12,375 nt of DNA. Source: an uncultured Prevotella sp. (GTDB lineage: Bacteria; Bacteroidota; Bacteroidia; Bacteroidales; Bacteroidaceae). Below, piece by piece: positions 7,878-12,375 of the stretch. Under the pieces are notes generated by a model. That model saw only the letters and a list, made by a program, of their open reading frames with translations, was not told the DNA's origin and ran no database searches. The stretch covers positions 1 through 12,375 of the forward strand of contig CAAGLS010000176.1 in NCBI GenBank assembly GCA_900770845.1, read 5' to 3'. The first letter of the stretch is position 1; each line of letters opens with the position of its first letter. The position numbers and the translations under genes are program-made.

Positions 7878-8551
7878 CGGTCGGTTCCTCCTGCTGCTTC
7901 CAAGACGAGGTTGTCGCCATTGACTGTGATGTGGATATGCTCAAACTGGTTCAGTTGCTCCACCACTTGCTCCACGTCGTATTGTTTGTTCCAGTTGAAA
8001 TAGAGCCTCGTGTTGGCAGCCTGTCTGCTGCTTATCTCTACTTTCATTCCATAATAGGCGGCAATCTCCTTGAGGATTTCGCCCGCGCTGACATCAACGA
8101 ACTGCCTCATGCCCGCTTCGGCTTGGGGTTTCGCCACCGCGGTGTCTGTTGGTGCGGAGGCGGTCTTCGCCTTCTGTGTGCGCCGCAGCGGGGTCTCTAC
8201 GTTTGTATACGCTGTTGTCGGGTGCTGTTGTCTGACGATGGTGATGGTGGCAAAGGCTATACCCGACACGAGCAGGAGTCCTGCAAACCCGGCGGCCACC
8301 TTACGCCACATCCTGTAATGCCGCCGCTCGGGCATATACCGCTGCTGGAAATGGCGTAGCGCCGTTTCTGTCGCGTTGTCGTCGCTATGGGGATTGCCGT
8401 CTTCTTTCAGGTCGTTCAACGCGGCCGCGGTGTCACACATCAGCCGGTAGTACTCCCGGCAGTCCTTGTCGGCAAGCACTTCCTGCCACTCCTCCTGGGA
8501 ATGGCTGTCGGGCTGGTCCATCATTTTGATGAGTCTTTCTATCTTGTCCAT
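7874..8551 (-). CDS. FecR-like anti-sigma factor with DUF4974-type C-terminal domain
   Basis: This 225-residue protein should hold the preceding ECF sigma factor inactive at the inner membrane. Residues 1-80 are cytoplasmic and largely helical and would bind sigma. A single membrane segment spans about 85-106 (VAAGFAGLLLVSGIAFATITIV). A short linker rich in T, K, A and P leads to a periplasmic domain at about 150-217 (RQFVDVSAGEILKEIAAYYG, with the later VEQVVEQLNQF), matching the DUF4974/STN-like fold that ends Bacteroidetes FecR proteins. Only about 45 residues separate membrane and C-terminal domain, so the usual middle FecR domain appears absent, making this a compact version. It starts 4 bp after the sigma stop and its own stop overlaps the receptor start, an order typical of sigma/anti-sigma/receptor operons. 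Confidence 0.85.
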   Translation of the reverse strand: MDKIERLIKMMDQPDSHSQEEWQEVLADKDCREYYRLMCDTAAALNDLKEDGNPHSDDNATETALRHFQQRYMPERRHYRMWRKVAAGFAGLLLVSGIAFATITIVRQQHPTTAYTNVETPLRRTQKAKTASAPTDTAVAKPQAEAGMRQFVDVSAGEILKEIAAYYGMKVEISSRQAANTRLYFNWNKQYDVEQVVEQLNQFEHIHITVNGDNLVLEAAGGTDR

Positions 8552-8555
8552 ATTC

Positions 8556-9044
8556 CTATTTGTAGATTAGTTTCTCTTTGAGTGCGTCCAAGGCTTTTCT
8601 GATGCGCTTGTAGACTGCTGTTTCGCTGATGCCCTCCACCTCGGCGATCTCGGCATACGAGAGCTGTTGGGTGTAGCGTTGGGCGAGGATTCGTCGGCTG
8701 GTGTCGTCGTTGAGGCTTTCGATGGCTTGCCTCACCTTGCCGATGCGCTCCTCCATGTCGGCTGTCGCTTCCTGAAGTTGGCTGTCGAGAAGGTAGAGTC
8801 CTTGCAGCCGCTGCTGAATGGTGCGGTGGCGCAACTGGTTGAGGCAGCGGTTGCGCAGGGCTGTCATCAGAAAGGCCCGTGCCGTGGGGCCTGTGGGGAG
8901 AATGTCCTTGCCGATGAGCGATGCAAAGACTTCCTCCACGGCATCCTCGCTCTCTGCCTGGTCGTGGAGAAGCAGTCGCGCCAAGCGTATCATGTCGGGA
9001 TAATGCTGGCGGAACAGTTGGTTGATAACTTCTTTGTTGTCCAT
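8556..9044 (-). CDS. ECF-type RNA polymerase sigma factor (sigma-70 family, Bacteroidetes type)
   Basis: At 162 residues this is a normal-length extracytoplasmic-function sigma factor. Region 2 covers about 7-75: LFRQHYPDMIRLARLLLHDQ and SEDAVEEVFASL for core binding, ARAFLMTALRNRCLNQLR for -10 recognition. Region 4 covers about 103-158, with the helix-turn-helix LSYAEIAEVEGISETAVYKR recognising the -35 element. The ATG at 9044 begins MDNKEVINQLF and no upstream in-frame start gives extra homology. It is the first gene of a three-gene operon with the anti-sigma factor (4-bp gap) and receptor. In Bacteroides such sigma factors activate glycan-uptake and mucin-glycan loci; likely targets here are its own operon and perhaps the divergent fucosidase. 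No activator domain or sigma-70 region 1 or 3 is present. Confidence 0.92.
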   Translation of the reverse strand: MDNKEVINQLFRQHYPDMIRLARLLLHDQAESEDAVEEVFASLIGKDILPTGPTARAFLMTALRNRCLNQLRHRTIQQRLQGLYLLDSQLQEATADMEERIGKVRQAIESLNDDTSRRILAQRYTQQLSYAEIAEVEGISETAVYKRIRKALDALKEKLIYK

Positions 9045-9100
9045 ACACCTGTCTATACACTTCAGCTGGGAGAAACCTAACCAAGATAGGAATATTTTTT

Positions 9101-9265
9101 AGTAGGAGGAGCGGCGTCCCGCCGCACAAACATGCATGGGCCTCCGCCGCACAAACTCGCACGTCAGTACTCCGCACGTTCCTGCTCTGCGTCCCGCCGC
9201 ACAAATATGCATGCTCTGCGTCCCCGCCGCACGTTCTTGCACGGCGGGACGCCGTGCCTCCTACT
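9101..9265. repeat. Short hairpin-ended palindromic repeat with internal tandem units
   Basis: The ends are inverted copies: 9101-9127 matches the reverse complement of 9239-9265 at 23 of 27 positions (AGTAGGAGG at the outer edge, CGGCGTCCCGCCG inside). Each end also folds alone: GCGGCG-TCC-CGCCGC at 9111-9125 and GCACGGCG-GGA-CGCCGTGC at 9239-9257. Between them the motif GCCGCACAAA/GCCGCACGTT recurs. The 25-bp segments at 9114-9138 and 9189-9213 differ at one base and both end in an ATGCATG palindrome. The element is much more GC-rich than its AT-rich flanks. It lies between a candidate -7 element and the sigma ATG, so it may form a structured leader. It is unrelated in sequence to the larger repeat in this window. 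A REP-like or MITE-like non-coding element is the best description. Confidence 0.75.
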
Positions 9266-9271
9266 TTTCTG

Positions 9272-9279
9272 CAAATATA
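9272..9279 (-). promoter_or_regulatory. Candidate -7 element for the sigma/anti-sigma/receptor operon
   Basis: Read on the minus strand, 9279 to 9272 is TATATTTG, an exact match to TAnnTTTG, followed by CAG. No TTTG lies at the usual 19-21 bases upstream; the nearest TTG is about 30 bases away. The promoter may therefore be weak, activator-dependent or read by the ECF sigma itself. It would give a leader of about 220 nt that includes the hairpin repeat at 9101-9265. A start nearer the gene (TATCTTGG just upstream, one mismatch) is an alternative. Confidence 0.35.
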
Positions 9280-9323
9280 ATGGAATAAGTGCGAATGCCA
9301 CCATGGTTTACAACTTTTTTGGC

Positions 9324-9331
9324 TAACTTTG
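9324..9331 (+). promoter_or_regulatory. Candidate -7 element for the GH95 fucosidase gene
   Basis: TAACTTTG followed by CA is an exact match to the Bacteroides -7 consensus, about 50 nt before the ATG at 9381, giving a leader of about 43 nt. The position 19-21 bases upstream (around 9299-9304) reads CACCAT rather than TTTG, so the -33 element is missing or non-standard. The A-rich leader before the ATG is typical of translation start regions in this phylum. Only 44 bases separate it from the opposite-facing element at 9272-9279, so the two promoters would share upstream DNA. Confidence 0.5.
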
Positions 9332-9380
9332 CATTCGGAAGAAGCCGTTCACATACGGAATAGAAAACGACAAACCCAAT

Positions 9381-11912
9381 ATGAGAATCAAAGACCTGAC
9401 CCTATCGCTGCTTGTCATTGCTGGCCAGACCCTGCTGCCGCAGACTGCCTTTTGCCAGCCCCACCAGCCCCCCTTGCAAATCCGTTTCAACACCCCCACC
9501 ACCCTCTTGGGCGCCTGTCCGTGGTACTACGGCCGGCCCGAGGGCTACACCGGAAAGGTGCCCATCGGCTTTACTGATGCGGCCAAGGCCGACCCCTACT
9601 ACGAGACGGCCTCGCTGCCTCTTGGCAACGGCAATGTCGGTGCGTCCATCTTCGGCTCCATCACCACCGAGCGCGTCTCGCTCAACGAAATCTCCCTGTG
9701 GCTCGGCGGCCCCAATACGAAGCAGGGACCTGCCCACTACTGGAACGTCAACAAGCAGTCGGCCCACGTGCTGCCGCTCATCCGTGAGGCCTTCCTGCGT
9801 GGTGACTACCGCTTGGCCGACTCGCTCACCTCCTGCAACATGAACGGGCTGTTCTCCTACTGGCCCGCCAACGAGCCCACGTGGCGCTTCGGCAACTACA
9901 CCACCCTGGGCGAACTGCATATCAACACGGGCATCGACTCCTTGGGCGTGGCCGACTACAGCCGTGTGCTCTCCCTCGACTCGGCCTTGGCCACGGTGAG
10001 CTTCCTCAAGGATGGCGTGCGCTATGAGCGCACTGCCTTCTGCTCCCATCCCGACAACGTGCTTGTGATGCGCTATTCGGCCAGCCGTCCGGCCATGCAG
10101 AACCTCTCGCTCGCCTATTGCCCCAATCCCTTGGCCACGGGCGTGGCCGAGGTGGACGGGGGCAACACGTTGGATTACCATGCGGCCCTCGACAACAACG
10201 GCATGCGGTTCAACGTGCGCATAAAGATGGTGGCCAAGGGTGGAAGAATCGAGCGCGCCCGCGGGCGGCTGTCGGTGAGGGGAGCCGACGAGGTGGTGTT
10301 CCTCCTCACGGCCGACACCGACTACAAGATGAACTTCGATCCCGACTTCAATGACCCTTTGGCCTACGTGGGCGTGAATCCTGCCAAAACAACGGCGGCA
10401 TGGCTCGGCTCGGCAGCCAAGAAGACATACAGGCAGTTGCTCCGCCGCCATCTGGCCGACTACCAGCCCATCTTCTCCCATGTGAGGCTGCAACTGGGCG
10501 ACACCGCCGCCACCTGCCTCTCCAAGCCCACCGCCCAAAGGCTCGCCGACTACCGCAAGGGCGTAAAAGACCCTTATCTCGAGACGCTCTATTTCCAGTA
10601 TGGCCGCTATCTGCTCATCTCGTCCTCGCGCGACAACCTGCCCGCCAATCTCCAGGGGCTGTGGCTCAACAACATCGACGGCCCATGGCACTGCGACTAC
10701 CACAACAACATCAACATCCAGATGAACTACTGGCCGGCCCTGCAGGACAACCTCTTGGAATGTATGCAGCCGATGGTGGACTATGTGCGGTCGCAGGTGA
10801 AGGGCGGGGCGGTGACGGCGAAGTCGTATTTCGGCGCGCGGGGGTGGACCACGTCCATCTCCTCCAATCCCTTCGGCCTCACCGCGCCGCTCAGCGACCA
10901 GGCCATGCAATACAACCTCAGTCCGATGGCCGGGCCGTGGCTGGCCACCCACCTTTGGGACTACTACGACTTCACCCGCGACCGCGAGTGGCTGCGCACC
11001 GTGGGCTACCCCATCATCAAGGGGGCGGCCCTGTTCACGCAAGACTATCTGTGGCTGAGGCCCGACGGCACCTACACCGCAGCCCCCAGCACGTCGCCCG
11101 AGCATGGGATGGTGGACGAGGGGGCCACCTACTGCCATGCCGTGGCCCGCGAGATCCTGCTCGACGCCATCGCCGCCGCCAAAGCCCTTGGGGTGGATGG
11201 GGATGAGGCCGCCCAGTGGCAGACGGTTGTCGACCACCTGGCACCCTACCGCATAGGACGCTACAGCCAGCTGATGGAGTGGAGCAGGGACATCGACGAC
11301 CCCAACGACCGCCACCGCCACGTGAACCACCTCTTCGGTCTGCATCCCGGCCACACCATCAGCCCGCTCACCACGCCCGAGCTGGCCCAGGCCGCCCGTG
11401 TGGTGCTGGAGCATCGGGGCGACGGCGCCACGGGATGGAGCATGGGGTGGAAGCTCAACCTGTGGGCGCGGCTTCTCGACGGCAACCATGCCTATCGGCT
11501 CTATGGCAACCTGCTCAAGAACGGCACTTCTGACAACCTCTGGGACCTCCACCCGCCCTTCCAGATAGACGGCAACTTTGGAGGCACGGCCGGAGTCACC
11601 GAGATGCTCCTGCAAAGTCACACGGGGGCGTTGCAGCTGCTTCCCGCTCTGCCCGACGCATGGCACAGCGGCAGCGTGGCGGGACTTCGCGCCCGCGGCA
11701 ACTTTGTGGTCGACATGTCGTGGCGGCAAGGACAGCTCTCCGAGGCCCGCATACGCTCGGGAAGTGGCGAGCGCTGCACCGTCGTCTTCCGTGGCGCCGC
11801 CGCCATGCGGGTTCTCGACGGCCATGGCCGGCCCGTAGCCCTCACAGCCCATGGCGACAACCAAATCACGTTTCCCACCACAGCGGGCGAGACGTATAGG
11901 ATAAAGACCTAA
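9381..11912 (+). CDS. Secreted glycoside hydrolase family 95, probable alpha-L-fucosidase
   Basis: GH95 enzymes remove terminal alpha-1,2-linked L-fucose (some members L-galactose) from host or plant glycans by inversion. The 843-residue protein has a signal peptide at 1-25 (cleavage near AFC-Q; no convincing lipobox). It then follows GH95 order: N-terminal beta domain (LPLGNGNVGASIFGS 79-93, LNEISLWLGGP 101-111), (alpha/alpha)6 catalytic barrel (about 350-740) and C-terminal beta domain (ALQLLPALPDAW, 750-761). HNNINIQMNYWPA (441-453) holds the His and two Asn aligning with H419, N421 and N423 of Bifidobacterium AfcA; STSPE gives the general acid E574; HPPFQIDGNFGG gives probable base D730. 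Keeping His rather than Thr in the first motif favours fucosidase over L-galactosidase, from recall of the family. It is a stand-alone gene divergent from the signalling operon. Its last Thr codon and TAA stop lie in repeat sequence. Confidence 0.9.
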   Translation: MRIKDLTLSLLVIAGQTLLPQTAFCQPHQPPLQIRFNTPTTLLGACPWYYGRPEGYTGKVPIGFTDAAKADPYYETASLPLGNGNVGASIFGSITTERVSLNEISLWLGGPNTKQGPAHYWNVNKQSAHVLPLIREAFLRGDYRLADSLTSCNMNGLFSYWPANEPTWRFGNYTTLGELHINTGIDSLGVADYSRVLSLDSALATVSFLKDGVRYERTAFCSHPDNVLVMRYSASRPAMQNLSLAYCPNPLATGVAEVDGGNTLDYHAALDNNGMRFNVRIKMVAKGGRIERARGRLSVRGADEVVFLLTADTDYKMNFDPDFNDPLAYVGVNPAKTTAAWLGSAAKKTYRQLLRRHLADYQPIFSHVRLQLGDTAATCLSKPTAQRLADYRKGVKDPYLETLYFQYGRYLLISSSRDNLPANLQGLWLNNIDGPWHCDYHNNINIQMNYWPALQDNLLECMQPMVDYVRSQVKGGAVTAKSYFGARGWTTSISSNPFGLTAPLSDQAMQYNLSPMAGPWLATHLWDYYDFTRDREWLRTVGYPIIKGAALFTQDYLWLRPDGTYTAAPSTSPEHGMVDEGATYCHAVAREILLDAIAAAKALGVDGDEAAQWQTVVDHLAPYRIGRYSQLMEWSRDIDDPNDRHRHVNHLFGLHPGHTISPLTTPELAQAARVVLEHRGDGATGWSMGWKLNLWARLLDGNHAYRLYGNLLKNGTSDNLWDLHPPFQIDGNFGGTAGVTEMLLQSHTGALQLLPALPDAWHSGSVAGLRARGNFVVDMSWRQGQLSEARIRSGSGERCTVVFRGAAAMRVLDGHGRPVALTAHGDNQITFPTTAGETYRIKT

Positions 11913-12051
11913 AGACCCACCCCTAAACCCCTCCCTAAGAGGGAGGGGAACCCCAATCGCCCAAGAAGCACACCTTTATATGTATTGTATGCGCACGCCT
12001 TTGGGGCGATTGGTTCTCCTCTCCCTCTTAGGGAGGGGCAGGGGGTGGGTC
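11907..12051 (+). repeat. Large imperfect palindromic repeat, copy 2
   Basis: This copy begins inside the last sense codon of the fucosidase gene. It runs from the unit ACCTAAAGACCC through the hairpin CCCCTCCCT-AAG-AGGGAGGGG (11928-11948), left inner arm AACCCCAATCGCCC (11949-11962), an AT-rich centre, right inner arm GGGGCGATTGGTT (12003-12015) and a terminal GGGAGGGGCAGGGGGTGGG (12031-12049). It is in the same orientation as copy 3 and inverted to copy 1. From the centre to the right arm it is almost identical to copy 3. The left part may act as the 3' end structure of the fucosidase mRNA, but no U-run follows the first hairpin. Confidence 0.85.
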
Positions 12052-12122
12052 TCCGCATCCGCTGTAGAGGCTGGTTGTCGAACAGAGGAAAGCGGTCGAA
12101 CATTCTTTAGTTTCAGTGCCAT

Positions 12123-12142
12123 GTCCGCTGAGGGCAGCGGAC
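12123..12142. other. Perfect 8-bp hairpin between repeat copies 2 and 3
   Basis: GTCCGCTG at 12123-12130 pairs fully with CAGCGGAC at 12135-12142 around an AGGG loop. It lies in the ~110 bases of unique sequence (12052-12161) between two repeats, where I see no gene. There is no following T-run on either strand, so it is not a convincing terminator. It could be the relic of an older element or chance in GC-rich DNA. Confidence 0.4.
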
Positions 12143-12161
12143 CTCCCGGCAAGGACCCCCC

Positions 12162-12199
12162 CCTAACCTAAAGACCCACCCCTAACCTAAAGACCCACC
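12162..12199 (+). repeat. Two exact tandem 19-bp units leading into repeat copy 3
   Basis: CCTAACCTAAAGACCCACC occurs twice back to back (12162-12180 and 12181-12199), followed by a third partial start CCTAACCC that merges into the palindrome. The same unit type flanks copy 1 (AAAGACCCACCC units near 5090-5120) and starts copy 2. This C-rich, CCTAA-containing tandem is an integral edge of the element and probably varies in number by slippage. Confidence 0.8.
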
Positions 12200-12309
12200 C
12201 CTAACCCCTCCCTAAGAGGGAGGGGAACCCCAATCGCCCCAAGATGCATACCTTTATATATATTGTATGCGCACGCCTTTGGGGCGATTGGTTCTCCCCT
12301 CCCTTTTAG
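12200..12309 (+). repeat. Large imperfect palindromic repeat, copy 3, truncated at its right end
   Basis: This copy has the left hairpin (CCCCTCCCT-AAG-AGGGAGGGG near 12206-12226), left arm AACCCCAATCGCCCC, centre with GCATAC and GTATGC as a perfect inner stem, and right arm GGGGCGATTGGTT. The right hairpin starts (CCCCTCCCTTTTAG) but alignment with copy 1 stops at 12309, where AGGGAGGGGC is replaced by unrelated sequence. The outer G-rich arm is therefore missing, unlike in copies 1 and 2. Confidence 0.8.
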
Positions 12310-12375
12310 AGGCTGTAACAAAACCCAATAATCAGGGGTTCGACTTTACTTTCCTAGCCCAAGAAAAATCACCAA
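12310..12375. mobile_element. Possible end of an insertion sequence interrupting repeat copy 3
   Basis: Sequence after 12309 is AT-richer, unrelated to the repeat, and begins GAGGCTGTAACAAAACCC (from 12309), which resembles terminal inverted repeats of insertion sequences in Bacteroidetes. On the minus strand a frame open from the window edge reads GDFSWARKVKSNP and stops at 12332-12334, about 20 nt inside the presumed end, as the C-terminus of a transposase would. Neither the IS family nor the other end is visible, so this rests on the abrupt break plus the look of the terminus. Confidence 0.4.

Noticed and set aside
6462..8003. A 513-codon plus-strand open frame opposite the receptor and anti-sigma genes
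   Set aside because: It crosses a real gene junction on the other strand, is V/E/H/G-rich and shows no domain.
9101..9265. Possible CRISPR-like array because of recurring GCCGCAC units
   Set aside because: Units are irregularly spaced, imperfect and mutually inverted, there are no spacers of constant length, and no cas gene is present.
9381..9458. Lipoprotein signal peptide for the fucosidase because of a Cys at residue 25
   Set aside because: The residues before it (QTAFC) do not fit a lipobox, which needs a small residue directly before Cys; ordinary signal peptidase cleavage fits better.
9402..11864. An 820-codon open frame on the minus strand across the fucosidase gene
   Set aside because: It is a shadow of GC-rich coding DNA. 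Its translation is rich in G, V, H, A and R with no recognisable domain, while the + strand carries clear GH95 motifs throughout.
12065..12073. TAGAGGCTG, also found at the presumed IS junction 12307-12315, as a possible second IS end
   Set aside because: Only 9 bases match and the continuation differs (GTTGTCG against TAACAAA), which is expected by chance at this length.
11909..12171. Short open frames within the repeat-rich tail, both strands
   Set aside because: They consist mostly of translated palindrome (repeated arginine, glycine and leucine) and reappear wherever the repeat occurs, so they are not evidence of genes.

Overview
The window looks like chromosomal DNA of a Bacteroidetes bacterium, most likely a GC-rich member of the Bacteroidales close to Prevotella. 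The reasons are promoters of the Bacteroides type (TTTG spaced about 19 bp from TAnnTTTG), few Shine-Dalgarno sequences, an ECF sigma/anti-sigma pair in front of an outer-membrane receptor with an STN domain, and a secreted GH95 fucosidase. Species assignment is inference.

Left part (1-5046, all + strand): a GC-rich stretch with no gene, a textbook promoter at 186-216, then a GNAT-like acetyltransferase (246-1397), topoisomerase IV subunit B parE (1401-3365, 3 nt after the previous stop), a 97-bp C-rich gap, and an exported S41 carboxy-terminal processing protease (3463-5046). These are housekeeping genes.

Middle part (5061-9044): a long imperfect palindromic repeat separates the convergent protease and receptor genes. 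A tightly packed minus-strand operon follows, in transcription order ECF sigma factor (9044-8556), anti-sigma factor (8551-7874) and outer-membrane beta-barrel receptor with STN, carboxypeptidase-regulatory-like and plug-like regions (7877-5304). This is the architecture of trans-envelope signalling: the receptor senses a ligand outside, its STN domain contacts the periplasmic part of the anti-sigma factor, and the sigma factor is released.

Right part (9045-12375): a divergent control region holds a second, shorter palindromic repeat and two back-to-back -7 elements. The GH95 alpha-L-fucosidase (9381-11912) is transcribed away from the signalling operon. Its last codon and stop lie inside the first repeat of a repeat-rich tail. 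That tail holds two more copies of the large palindrome, the last cut off at about 12309 by sequence that resembles an insertion-sequence end.

The most interesting signals are the large palindromic repeat family (three copies, one inverted, all just past gene ends, with G-quadruplex-capable arms), the distinct hairpin repeat in the sigma-factor leader, and a possible small fucosylated-glycan sensing and processing locus with no SusC/SusD pair in view. No complete new defence or mobile system is visible.
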